Part shown: positions 28,001-35,914 of the stretch, piece after piece
Numbering within the stretch: the first letter of the stretch is position 1
Layout: each line of letters starts with the position of its first letter
Assembly (NCBI RefSeq): GCF_030694085.1
Contig: NZ_JAUXZE010000039.1
Location: 248,001-312,000 of the forward strand
DNA length: 64,000 bases
Source: Tabrizicola sp.
Lineage (GTDB): Bacteria; Pseudomonadota; Alphaproteobacteria; Rhodobacterales; Rhodobacteraceae
Reading direction: 5' to 3'
Made by a program: the position numbers and the translations under genes
Notes under the pieces: model-generated
What the model was told of the DNA's origin: nothing
The model's input: only the letters and a program-made list of their open reading frames with translations
Database searches by the model: none

Positions 28001-28609
28001 GGCTCTGCCATCGATGTCAACGTCGCCGACTTCCGCGAGCTTTTCGCCCCCGGCGCGCGGATCGACAAGTTCGTCACAGACAATCTGCTTCCGTACATCG
28101 ACACCACGGTGAAGCCCTGGGCATGGCGCGCCGACTTCGGCCTAGATGGCGCACTCCTTGCGCCGTTCGAGCGCGCGCGCTCGATCCGCGACGGCCTGTT
28201 CCCGGGCGGCTCCGGCCCGGTCATGGCCTTCACGCTGGAGGCGAAGGATCTGACCCCAAATGCCGCCTCGGTGACCCTGAACGTCGACGGCCAGGTCCTG
28301 ACCTATCTCAATGCCGCAACCCGCCCGATGCCGATGACCTGGCCCGGACCTGACGGCACCAACCTGATCTCGCTGTCCTTCCAGCCCGCCGACGGAACCG
28401 GGGAATTACTGACCTCGGAAACCGGGTCATGGGCCTGGCTGCGGCTGATCCGCAAGGGCCGTCTCTCCGGTACATCGCTGCCAGAAGTCTTCAACCTCAG
28501 TCTGGGCCTTTCGGGCTTCTCTGCCGCGTTCGAGCTGCGCGCGGCCTCGGTGGACAACCCCTTCGACCTGAAGATGTTCGGCAATTTCAAATGTCCGACG
28601 AAGTTCTGA
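25076..28609 (+). CDS. tssM: T6SS inner-membrane core protein TssM (IcmF)
   Basis: The product is 1177 residues. Two N-terminal membrane segments (about 17-33 and 50-70) are followed by a cytoplasmic NTPase domain with Walker A GPPGSGKT at 134-141. A third membrane segment lies about 443-463, then a large periplasmic part that ends in the IcmF C-terminal domain (YPFDEG, YIDTTVKPW, MTWPGPDG and a final FKCPTKF). It spans the envelope between TssL and TssJ. The start ATG follows the tssL stop directly and gives the expected membrane N-terminus. It overlaps tagF by 19 bases. Confidence 0.97.
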   Translation: MKFLKAIFRFLFSRRLWTFIGVVLLCALIWLFGPLVSVGDMAPLADDLVRMIVIAVILIFWLFSLLLAQLGAAKKNQLFVTELAAPERPKVSLPGEANVAEINTKFASVLTEMKRSKLGGKKFLRDMPWYVIIGPPGSGKTTALRQSGLHFPIDLSDDLKGVGGTRNCDWFFTEDAVLVDTAGRYVQQQSDPEIDSAEWLGFLDMLKKHRGKRALNGVILTLSLKELLAGEAAVREHGREIRKRLAELRERLQIQLPVYLMLTKVDLVPGFEAFFGSLPTKDREQVWGATLPTDARIDRTTIEREMKALLANLETRLTSRMAEDVPLEQRAEVFRFPAQVERLEAPLKILIDTVFGESRYEESPWLRGFYLTSATQEGSPIDRLVGELAGSFGLNADSQTRRPFGEKRSYFLRNMLTDLIFPEAGLGTFDAAAEERRKWIWRGSIAGASLVTLLAGLLFLFSFLRYSGGIDDQERLLADLSGRLANVAARQAPTDPLDLELALEGVTEVRAAATDVPTSPLTYIGPTARSELAEAQRIAYDRSLRNILDPRMVAVLEATMWRQIRDPEYLLGALKVYYMMTGLAPYDRDFAAQWWQDQLPLHSPIDPFPTEAALEHQLAAIDRMGSEEQKIAPDTALVQQALQSICTIPLAARAYSALISDPAVTALPEWIPAEKAGPNAIRVLTRISERTLRVGLPGAFTYTGFHTTVLPLIPEVAATAALDQQVFAGGCAESSDASVATLEADILKLYQDDFIAQWNGFLRDIRLAPITDLPTATANMKDLASPDSTLRRLVRAVVDEVDLTRVIPEEEGANTDALAKKAVSKLGKVGKLLKAGSKLATSTGGTADGPPPGTDIALQFAPLKAAIEEVDGLPPLLDDVGLQLDGLAKELASAMNSPDPEATLLARGGLGELTGAVANAAKALPDPLDDWVAGIAGDTIAVTRDAVISQLNDRWRADVYDFCIKATQGRYPFDEGSAIDVNVADFRELFAPGARIDKFVTDNLLPYIDTTVKPWAWRADFGLDGALLAPFERARSIRDGLFPGGSGPVMAFTLEAKDLTPNAASVTLNVDGQVLTYLNAATRPMPMTWPGPDGTNLISLSFQPADGTGELLTSETGSWAWLRLIRKGRLSGTSLPEVFNLSLGLSGFSAAFELRAASVDNPFDLKMFGNFKCPTKF

Positions 28610-29121
28610 CGCCTCAGAACGACGCGCAGCGTCCCGTCGCCGGCATCTTCGGCAAGCTTCCCGCGACGGGCGATTTCGTTTGGCGCGGACTGCCCGAGGC
28701 TTTCCGCAAGCACTGGGACTTCTGGCTCACCCGCCACATCGCCCACCTCCAGCGCCACGGCCACAGCTTTCCGTCCGGCGGTCTTCGCTTCCGTCTACCC
28801 TCGGGCGGTCGCCTTGCCGCCGGCGTGATCCTGCCCAGCCGCGACAAGGCGGGACGGCACTTCCCGCTCTCACTTCTCCTGCTCGCCGATGGCGACCTCG
28901 CACCTGCGCAGATCGATCCCTGGTGCGACGCCGCACTCGCGCTTCACCCCGAGACCCTAACGCCGGACGCTCTGTGGCAGGCTCTTGACGCCCTGCCTTC
29001 ACCGCACACCATCGCCGCGGCCAGTGGTCCGATGCAACTCTGGACTCCGGGCCAGCCCCCTGTCGCCACGGATGCCACCACCCCCGAGAGTGTACTCCGG
29101 CAACTTCTCGGCACCGGATAA
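28591..29121 (+). CDS. tagF: T6SS post-translational regulator TagF
   Basis: The product is 176 residues. It begins with a short polar leader and then VAGIFGKLPATGDFVWRGLP, the TagF/ImpM (DUF2094) signature; a GVILPSRDKAGRHFPLSLLL block follows. TagF represses T6SS assembly and works in parallel to or with the PpkA/PppA pathway, partly through the FHA protein. The ATG at 28591 lies inside the end of tssM. It is the last gene of the rightward T6SS block. Confidence 0.93.
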   Translation: MSDEVLTPQNDAQRPVAGIFGKLPATGDFVWRGLPEAFRKHWDFWLTRHIAHLQRHGHSFPSGGLRFRLPSGGRLAAGVILPSRDKAGRHFPLSLLLLADGDLAPAQIDPWCDAALALHPETLTPDALWQALDALPSPHTIAAASGPMQLWTPGQPPVATDATTPESVLRQLLGTG

Positions 29122-29159
29122 GCCTTTCACATTTGCCAAAATATCCCCGCCGGAGGCCA

Positions 29160-29243
29160 GCCGAGCGGTTTTGCGTCCTTCACGCAAAACCGCGAGACAA
29201 GAGGCTTGCGCGGCACGCGCTCAATTCCCGAACGGCCCGAACC
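29160..29243. repeat. intergenic hairpin repeat, copy A
   Basis: GCGGTTTTGCGT (29165-29176) pairs perfectly with 29182-29193 around the loop CCTTC. GAGACAAGAGGCTTGCGCGG and GCGCTC-like sequence follow. A second copy at 56121-56205 has a different stem, the loop CCGTC and nearly the same 3' flank. No T-tract follows the stem, so it is not a classic terminator, but its place between the tails of the convergent tagF and vgrG genes would suit a transcription stop. Confidence 0.6.
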
Positions 29244-31546
29244 TAGTTCTGGTTGATCTTCGCGCCCTTCATGGTGATGTTCCCGTCCGCCTTGGCATTG
29301 ATCTTGCCCGAACCCGCCAGGCTTATGTCCTTGCCCTTGATGGTGATTGTCCCGTCCTTCTTCATCGTCACCTGGGCATCGCCGCATTTCAGGGTGATCT
29401 CGTCGGCCACATCCAGGATGAACGTCTTGCCGACCTTTATCCCCATGTCCTTACCAACGTTGACCATTTCGGCATTGGCGATGTCCGTTGCCCGCCCCTT
29501 GCCGATTTTCAGCGCCACGTCGCCCGATACGTTTTCGGTCTGGTTTCCCCCCACCGTCATCGACTCGTCAGCGCCCACCGCCACCGACCGGTTCGCCCCG
29601 ATGGTCCAGCTGTCGTCGGACCCGATGGAATGGCTTTGCGACGCCCCCACCGTCACGTCGCGCGAGGCGCCTATGGTCATAGATTGCGCCGCCCCGATGG
29701 TTCGGGTCTCCGATGCCCCCACGCTGTCCACCCGCGCAGCACCCACGGTGATTGTCTGAGCGACCGCCACGGTCTGGCTGTGGTTCAGCCCGATCGTCTC
29801 ACTCGAGTTCGACCCGATGCTGATCGTCTCGTTCGAGCCGACCGTCAGCGCCCGGTTGACGCCCACCGTCTCGGTATCGTTGTTGCCGATGCTGGTGGTC
29901 TGGTCATGCCCCACCGTCACCGACTTGTCGTTGCCGACCGTTTCGGTCCGGTCGTGACCAATATCCTGCGTTGCATCGTGGCCCACATCCTCGGCGAAGT
30001 CGTTGCCGATGGTGCGGGTTTCGTTGTTCTTGATCAGCTCGTTGTGGTCCTTCTCGGCCTGGAAGTAGACCTCCTCGGCGCCCTTCTTGTCCTCGAACCG
30101 CATCTCGTTCCAGCCGCCCCCGCCAGGAGAGGAGTTAGACTTCCACCCCGACTGTGTGGCGTTCGAGGGAAGCCCATAGGGCGGCATCTGTGCGGCGTTG
30201 TAGACCCGCCCGGTGATGATAGGCTTGTCCGGGTCACCTTCCAGAAAGTCGACGATCACTTCCTGCCCGATCCGCGGGATCTGGATGAACCCCCAGCCTG
30301 ACCCGGCCCAGACTGAACTGACCCGGACGAAGCAGCTGGAGTTTTCATCCTTTCCACCCAGCCGGTCCCAGTGGAACTGAACCTTCACCCGGGCATATTC
30401 GTCGGTGAAGATCTCCTCGCCTGACGGACCCACTACAACCGCCGTCTGCGGGCCTGACATCTGCGGCTTCGGCGTGCGGCGTTCCGGCCGGAAGGCCAGG
30501 CTCAGGGGCTGCAACATCAGCCGAACATGAAACCCCTCGCCCTCTCGATCCCCGCCCGAGCGAAAAAGCGCATCCCACATCACATAGTCCGAGCGGAGCA
30601 CCAGATACTTGACGTTGTCCGCTTCGCGATCAAACTCTTCCAGCTGAAAGCTGACGCCGGACCAAAGTCCGCGCACAGTTCCCGTTGCTTCGACCCGCAC
30701 ATATGGGGCCTGCGCTTCCTCCAGCCGGATCGCGGACAAGGGTTCGCCCGCGCCGACCTCGATATAATCGCCGGAATAGTGGTAGAGTTCACCCTTCGCC
30801 GCCTCGTGCGACTTAGGCGCGTCGGATTTGGTCATCAGATCGGTCGCAGGTTTCTTGAAGTCGTAATCGGTGTGAACATAGCTCCCTGACCGGACAGAGG
30901 CGCGGGGCAGAAGCGTCATGATCACGTCCGCTTCGTCCGTAACTGTCCCCGGCGCGCCACGGAATTTCACCGTGTCGAACGCCTTGGCGTCCTTAACGCT
31001 CGCATTGGCATCGGACAGGACGAGGGTGTGTTCGCCATCGGCATGGTCGAAGTGATAGAAGATCCCCTCGTGTTCCATCAGCCGTTGCACGAAATTCAGG
31101 TCGCTCTCGCGGTACTGCACGCAATAGTCGCGCGGCGGATAGGACTTCTTCAACCGCTTCTCGACCTTCACATGGGCATGCGGCTTGAACACCTCTTCAA
31201 TGATCTCGACCACGCTTTTCTTCTGGAAGATCCGGTTGTCGCTGCGCGTGGTCAGGAACCACAGCCAGGGCCGCAGCACCGCGCGGTAATGCGCGTAGTC
31301 CTCGCGCAGCTCCAGAAAGGCGAATTCGGCGACGATGCCGTGGAAGAATCGATTTGTACTGTCGGTGCGCAGAGTGATCGTCACAGGGGTACCGAGCAAG
31401 TCCTCGGCCTTGACGTTGATGTCCTTGCTGACCAGTCCCAAGTCGTAACGAAAGCACTGGCTGACCTCGTCGAAACCCTCCATCTGGGAAAACATGAGCG
31501 TGTCGCCAAGCGCCGTGCTGACCAAGATGTTGCGACCGTCAGCCAT
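29243..31546 (-). CDS. tssI: T6SS spike protein VgrG (TssI)
   Basis: The product is 767 residues. The N-terminal gp27-like part (MADGRNILVSTALG, LMFSQMEGFDEVSQCFRYDL) is followed by a gp5-like OB region near 375-440 (FHWDRLGGKDENSSCFVRVS, WAGSGWGF, RIGQEVIVDFLEGDPD). A long beta-helix of 8-residue repeats occupies about 512-680, and the end is VTMKKDGTITIKGKDISL. There is no fused effector domain, so cargo must attach through a PAAR-type tip such as the DUF4150 protein of this locus. The ATG has an AGGAGAG site just upstream. It is the last gene of a minus-strand unit headed by pppA. Confidence 0.97.
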   Translation of the reverse strand: MADGRNILVSTALGDTLMFSQMEGFDEVSQCFRYDLGLVSKDINVKAEDLLGTPVTITLRTDSTNRFFHGIVAEFAFLELREDYAHYRAVLRPWLWFLTTRSDNRIFQKKSVVEIIEEVFKPHAHVKVEKRLKKSYPPRDYCVQYRESDLNFVQRLMEHEGIFYHFDHADGEHTLVLSDANASVKDAKAFDTVKFRGAPGTVTDEADVIMTLLPRASVRSGSYVHTDYDFKKPATDLMTKSDAPKSHEAAKGELYHYSGDYIEVGAGEPLSAIRLEEAQAPYVRVEATGTVRGLWSGVSFQLEEFDREADNVKYLVLRSDYVMWDALFRSGGDREGEGFHVRLMLQPLSLAFRPERRTPKPQMSGPQTAVVVGPSGEEIFTDEYARVKVQFHWDRLGGKDENSSCFVRVSSVWAGSGWGFIQIPRIGQEVIVDFLEGDPDKPIITGRVYNAAQMPPYGLPSNATQSGWKSNSSPGGGGWNEMRFEDKKGAEEVYFQAEKDHNELIKNNETRTIGNDFAEDVGHDATQDIGHDRTETVGNDKSVTVGHDQTTSIGNNDTETVGVNRALTVGSNETISIGSNSSETIGLNHSQTVAVAQTITVGAARVDSVGASETRTIGAAQSMTIGASRDVTVGASQSHSIGSDDSWTIGANRSVAVGADESMTVGGNQTENVSGDVALKIGKGRATDIANAEMVNVGKDMGIKVGKTFILDVADEITLKCGDAQVTMKKDGTITIKGKDISLAGSGKINAKADGNITMKGAKINQN
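29510..30013 (-). repeat. 21 tandem 24-base repeats encoding the VgrG beta-helix
   Basis: About 21 units of 24 bases encode 8-residue repeats of the form [TSD]-[VI]-G followed by five variable residues, with the third position Gly in nearly every unit. The pattern forms the three-stranded beta needle of the spike. Units differ in sequence, so this is a protein repeat rather than a recent DNA expansion. Confidence 0.8.
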
Positions 31547-31644
31547 GCTGATCTCTCCTGTCCGAAAGGTTCGTCAAATCGGGTAACGAGGCAAATGCCC
31601 CATCACTCTAGCTGAAATTGAAAGTCCGTGGTGCCGAAAAGCGA

Positions 31645-34122
31645 TCAGAGCGCAGTGGGGCAAGCCAGACCTTTCAGCAGTGCCCAGCGTGACACCGGAT
31701 TGGCCTCGGCCTGGAACTGAACTTCCATGAAAAGCCGTGCCCCGCCGGACCTGAGGTCGACCAGGAACCGCTTGCCGCCATCACGTTCGCGCAGCCGGAT
31801 TCCGTCCAGGATGCGCAACAAGCCCCATTCCCCCGTTTGCGCGAGAGTGGCGCTGCCGTCCGCCGTGGTAAAGCGCATCTCGGCCCCCAAGGCGGGTGCG
31901 GGCCCGGGCCAGGTCAGGGTCAGGGGTTCCAGGGTGGTCTCAACCGGGCCACCTTGCCCCCCGATGGCGACAAAGGTCTTGCCGCGCTCGGCCAGCGCCG
32001 CCAGCGTCAGATCCGTGGACTGCCCCGTAAAGCCCGCCGCGATGGCTTGCGTCCGCTGGAGGAATTCGGCGCTTTTCGGGTCCAGCCCGGAAAAGCGCGC
32101 ATCCGGCTTCCAGCGCCAGGGCGAGCTTGACGTGTCGATGTAGGGCTCGGCCCGGGTGCGGTAGAATCGGTCGAGGGCACCGCCGGATCCCAGAAGCGAG
32201 ACGACCTCGGACAGCGACGCCTCGGCACCCTCGGCAAAGGGATAGCGTGCCTCGGTCACGTCCTTGCACAGGGAAAGGACCTCGGCCTGCCAGGCCTTCG
32301 TCAGCGGGTTCGACAGCGGATCGGCTTGCGCCGCGCTGGATTGGGCCAGCACGTCCTCGACGATCTGCACCACCATCGCCGGGGCGGTCCGCAGTGCGGC
32401 CAGCGTCGCCCCGCGTGACTTTGCGGACATCAGCCGCTGCAGCCCACGAGCCTCGTCCCGGTCCATCGCGCCCAAGGCGACGTTCAGGCTGGCAAACAGC
32501 TTCGCGATCTCCTCCATCCGGCCGTCCTCGGAATACTGGATCAGCGCCGCAAAGTCCGAGGCGATGCGCAACTGCATCGCATGAGGGCGTGCCCGGTCCA
32601 GCCCACCGACCTGCGCCCAGACTTCGGGCAGAAGTCTGGAAAGCGGCGAATCCGGTGCGGCCAGTCGACCCGAGACCAGGACAGCCTGTTCCGGATCGCT
32701 GAAGGGCCGCACTTGCACATCGGCGAGGAATTCCTTCCATCGCGCCAGTGTCTCGCGTTGCAGGATGTCCAGAACCTGGTCGGGCGCATCGTTCTGGCCT
32801 GGTGCTACCCGGTCAAAGAGCCGCGCCGCTTCGCCGCGCGCGTTCTGCACTGCCAGGCCCGCGCCAACCTGCCTGGCATAGTCCCAGCCGCCTTGGGTAA
32901 ATAGCCCTGGAAGCGCCGTCTCCATCACAACACCGGACCGGCGCTGCAGAACGACCGACAGTCCGGGCACGGCAGCTTCTGGGATCCAGGGTGCCAGCTC
33001 CGCAGCCCCGGCTGACCGTTTCAGTTCGAGATAGGCCCGCGCTGGCTCGGGCGCCTCACTGGCAAAGGTGCGGGCTTGTGCCAGAAGCTCGGGGTCGGGC
33101 AGCGGTACGGACTGGGAGGGGGGCAGCAGCCGACGGATGTGGGGCACCAGCGGTTGCAGGTCCGGCATCGACGCCGCCCGGTCGTCCAGCCACCCTGCCA
33201 GGTAAGCCGGTGACCAGTCCGCCTGACCAGACAGGACCGACCAGGCCCGAAGCGTATCGTAAAGGGGCAAGCTCTCACCCTCTGCCGCCAGAGCCGCATC
33301 GACCGCGCGCGCCAGTGCGCTGGGCATATGCTTCTGCACAGCTGCGCTATAGACAGCGTCCGCATGAGCCGCAGCGTCAAAGCCTAGAAGCCTTGCGAAG
33401 AGCTGGATCGGCGCCTTTTCAGCCGCCCGCTCCACTCCGTCCGAGGCCGCTGCAAGCCGCGTCAGCCGTTGCGGCAGGTCGGGCATCACCGCATCCCGGT
33501 CCAGCCCGATGTCCAGAGCTTCGGCATCAAACAGCCGGGTGAGGTCGCGGTGGAAGCGCCATTCCCCGAACCCCGCCCAGCCGGCGACCAGCAGGACAAA
33601 GGCCAGGATCAGGACCAGAGTGATCCCGGTCCAGCCCGCGCCAAGGTTGCGGTCAAACGTGGTTCTGCTGCCCTCCAACACCGCCAGGCGTCGCTCAAGA
33701 AAGACCTTCACGCCCTCGAAGTCGGGTCCCGCCTCGTCCGCCTTGCGAATGAATTCCCGCACCGAAGCCGCCGAGATGTCGCGCCCGTCGAAGATCAGTC
33801 GATGCGCCCCCGCGCCCCACAGCGCCACATCCACGCCCCGGTTCTTCCGCACCGCCTGGTCAAGCATCAGCCCCAGCACATAGCGGGCGGGTCTAATTGT
33901 GGAGGGCTGCACCCCTGCCCGCTCCAGGTCAGCGTCGAACCGGTCCAGCGCCTCGGCCGCGCGCTGCACCAGGACCTGAGCCTCGACCCCGCGGATGGTT
34001 GTCAGCTGCTCGACCATCTTCAGGACCAATCCGGCCGCCTGCTCATAGGCCGCGGGGTCGGACCTCCGCACCCCGCGCCTGAGCGGCAGAACGGTGCGCG
34101 GGCTGTTCGGGTCGGAACTCAT
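31645..34122 (-). CDS. DotU/IcmF hybrid: TssL-like N-domain fused to TssM-like periplasmic domain
   Basis: The product is 825 residues. Residues about 22-150 resemble the DotU cytoplasmic domain (MVEQL, then ARYVLGLMLDQAVRKNRGVDVALWG-type helices). One membrane segment lies about 161-184. The remaining 640 residues are periplasmic, and the last 230 match the IcmF C-terminal domain of the TssM in this locus: RYPFAEG, YIDTSSSPW, LTWPGPAP, a GEWGLLRI block and a final LACPTAL. No Walker A motif or NTPase domain is present. The gene lies between the M15 peptidase gene (4-base overlap) and vgrG (98-base gap) on the minus strand. It may be an alternative membrane-complex subunit or a regulator that binds TssJ or TssL; the family was not one I recognise as described. 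Confidence 0.8.
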   Translation of the reverse strand: MSSDPNSPRTVLPLRRGVRRSDPAAYEQAAGLVLKMVEQLTTIRGVEAQVLVQRAAEALDRFDADLERAGVQPSTIRPARYVLGLMLDQAVRKNRGVDVALWGAGAHRLIFDGRDISAASVREFIRKADEAGPDFEGVKVFLERRLAVLEGSRTTFDRNLGAGWTGITLVLILAFVLLVAGWAGFGEWRFHRDLTRLFDAEALDIGLDRDAVMPDLPQRLTRLAAASDGVERAAEKAPIQLFARLLGFDAAAHADAVYSAAVQKHMPSALARAVDAALAAEGESLPLYDTLRAWSVLSGQADWSPAYLAGWLDDRAASMPDLQPLVPHIRRLLPPSQSVPLPDPELLAQARTFASEAPEPARAYLELKRSAGAAELAPWIPEAAVPGLSVVLQRRSGVVMETALPGLFTQGGWDYARQVGAGLAVQNARGEAARLFDRVAPGQNDAPDQVLDILQRETLARWKEFLADVQVRPFSDPEQAVLVSGRLAAPDSPLSRLLPEVWAQVGGLDRARPHAMQLRIASDFAALIQYSEDGRMEEIAKLFASLNVALGAMDRDEARGLQRLMSAKSRGATLAALRTAPAMVVQIVEDVLAQSSAAQADPLSNPLTKAWQAEVLSLCKDVTEARYPFAEGAEASLSEVVSLLGSGGALDRFYRTRAEPYIDTSSSPWRWKPDARFSGLDPKSAEFLQRTQAIAAGFTGQSTDLTLAALAERGKTFVAIGGQGGPVETTLEPLTLTWPGPAPALGAEMRFTTADGSATLAQTGEWGLLRILDGIRLRERDGGKRFLVDLRSGGARLFMEVQFQAEANPVSRWALLKGLACPTAL

Positions 34123-35006
34123 TGCGACGGGATCAGGCCTTCATCGACCCATTTCTTCAGCGTCTCTTCGCCGACTTCGAAATGCATGCCGTCCTCGCGG
34201 TTGTAGCCGCCGCCCCAGTACCAGCCCTCCTCGTTGAAATGTTCGGCAAGGATCACAAGGCCGATCTGCATCGTGCCATCGGCAAAGGGATCAAGTTCAC
34301 CCTGCAGAGTGATGTCGATGGCCGTGCCGAACGAATGGTTCGAGACCGCGCTGTTGGATCCCCTTATAAGGCGGACGCACAAGGCCCCCGCTGTGCCCAG
34401 CTTGGCGGCAATGTCAGGCTCGTCCTTCTGCAGTTTGACGACGATCCGCTCCAGACTGTCGAGTGCGGGTTTCAGCATCGTGGTCTTGATCGGGCCGATC
34501 TGCCGGGTCTCGACCAGGTCTTTCAGCCGCGGATTGCTGATCGACCGGCAGTCAGTCCCAAGATCCTCGCGCGGGCGACCCAGAAGCGCCAGCATCGTCT
34601 TGTTGCGCGGCTGGGTGATGCCCTTGTTGAACCGGTTCCGCGCTGCCCGCATCTGTTCTGTCAGAGCCTCGGTCTCGGGCCGATGCTGCGCGTCCTCGCC
34701 CAGCGTCAGACCTTCTGCATCCACCGCCGGCGCCGCGACGGTCGACGGGGCCACCGGCGCCCGGTTGGCGAGAAGGCTCAGGTCGTCGCGCAACCGCGCC
34801 AGATCCGCCTTGAGTGTGCCGATCTCGGCCTCAAGCCGCGCCCGTTGGGCAGCGTCCGCGTCAAAGGCGTCTTCCAGCCGGGTAAGCCGCAGGTCTGCCC
34901 CGCTGTCCGCCGATTCCAGCAGCGTTGTGACCATTGCGAAGGCCACCGCCGCGATGATGACGCCGATGGCAACGATGATGGGCGCGATGAGGGTGTTCGA
35001 CTGCAT
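34119..35006 (-). CDS. membrane-anchored M15 peptidase (VanY-like), T6SS-linked
   Basis: The product is 295 residues. A single membrane segment (about 6-28) is followed by a coiled coil (about 40-80, heptads of Leu/Ala/Arg) and, after a linker, an M15 domain. The zinc and catalytic residues are visible in SNHSFGTAIDI (His and Asp ligands) and EDGMHFEV (His ligand). Such enzymes cut peptidoglycan cross-links; TagX, a VanY-like L,D-endopeptidase, does this for the Acinetobacter T6SS. A like role in opening the wall for the membrane complex is inferred. It abuts pppA with no gap and overlaps the hybrid gene by 4 bases. Confidence 0.85.
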   Translation of the reverse strand: MQSNTLIAPIIVAIGVIIAAVAFAMVTTLLESADSGADLRLTRLEDAFDADAAQRARLEAEIGTLKADLARLRDDLSLLANRAPVAPSTVAAPAVDAEGLTLGEDAQHRPETEALTEQMRAARNRFNKGITQPRNKTMLALLGRPREDLGTDCRSISNPRLKDLVETRQIGPIKTTMLKPALDSLERIVVKLQKDEPDIAAKLGTAGALCVRLIRGSNSAVSNHSFGTAIDITLQGELDPFADGTMQIGLVILAEHFNEEGWYWGGGYNREDGMHFEVGEETLKKWVDEGLIPSQ

Positions 35007-35762
35007 TCAGCCCTCGCGGATCAGGACGGTGATGGTCGAGACATTGTCCGGCGCGCCGCTGTCCAGCGCCTCGCGCACCAGCTTCTGGCAGGCGTCCGCG
35101 GGGCTGGCGGCGTCGCGCAGAAGCGCCTCGACCGTTTGTTCGTAGACGCAACGCGTCAGCCCGTCACTGCACAGCAAAAGCCGGTCCCCGACCGCAAGGG
35201 GGATGCTGACCAAGTCCACGTCCAGCTCGGCTCCCCCCCCCACCGCCCTGGTGATGACATGCGATTCGGGATGACGTTCGGCCTCGGCCGGGGACAGCTC
35301 GCCACGGTCAATCATCTCCTGCACGACGGAGTGGTCGCGGGTCAGCGGTCGCAGGCGACCGCCCCGCAAGAGATAGGCGCGACTGTCGCCCACCCAGGCC
35401 ACGTGTGCCACCGCCCCGCTGATCAGCATCGCAACTACCGTGGCACCCATCCGCCCCATGCCCGGGCTGCGCTGGCGCTGAAGGACCAGCTGGTTCGCGT
35501 CCTGCAGCCGGGCCACCAGTGCCGGTCCGGGATCGACCCCGTCCGGGATCTGCGCCAGGCAATCGATCACGATCTCGGATGCGACGTCGCCATTGCCATA
35601 GCCCCCCATCCCGTCGGCAACCGCCCAAAGCGCGCCCGTCGGGTCGGTCAGGATCGAATCCTCATTGCGCTCGCGCACGATGCCACGGTTGGTCAGCCCC
35701 GCCCCAACCGCAACCGGCAACCGCCGCTCCTGCCCGGGGACCACGGTGATCGGGGTGTTCAT
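35007..35762 (-). CDS. pppA: PP2C-type protein phosphatase PppA
   Basis: The product is 251 residues. Metal-binding motifs of the PPM/PP2C family are plain: RNEDS (about 31-35), VADGMGGYG (about 48-56), GDSRAYL (about 125-131) and a C-terminal GAPDNVSTITVLI. It removes the phosphate placed by PpkA on the FHA protein and returns the T6SS to rest. It heads the minus-strand unit pppA, M15 peptidase, hybrid gene and vgrG. No signal peptide is present, so it acts in the cytoplasm. Confidence 0.95.
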   Translation of the reverse strand: MNTPITVVPGQERRLPVAVGAGLTNRGIVRERNEDSILTDPTGALWAVADGMGGYGNGDVASEIVIDCLAQIPDGVDPGPALVARLQDANQLVLQRQRSPGMGRMGATVVAMLISGAVAHVAWVGDSRAYLLRGGRLRPLTRDHSVVQEMIDRGELSPAEAERHPESHVITRAVGGGAELDVDLVSIPLAVGDRLLLCSDGLTRCVYEQTVEALLRDAASPADACQKLVREALDSGAPDNVSTITVLIREG

Positions 35763-35914
35763 TGCGGTCCCGCCGGCACGGCTGGGGCGATCGGTCCCCG
35801 GGTCGAATTCAGCAGCATCGGGAAATCCCGCCCAAAGGTGTGAATTGAATGCAGGTGCATCATAGCCTAGACTGGGGCCAGCTATAAATCCGTTTTTTGG
35901 AAGGTGGTTCGACG

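Noticed and set aside
29510..30013. Regular repeats that look like a CRISPR or minisatellite
   Set aside because: Units are in frame, code for the VgrG beta-helix and differ in sequence; no spacers.
35897..35914. TTG start for the OmpA-family gene
   Set aside because: The ATG at 35915 has a good ribosome site and gives a clean signal peptide.
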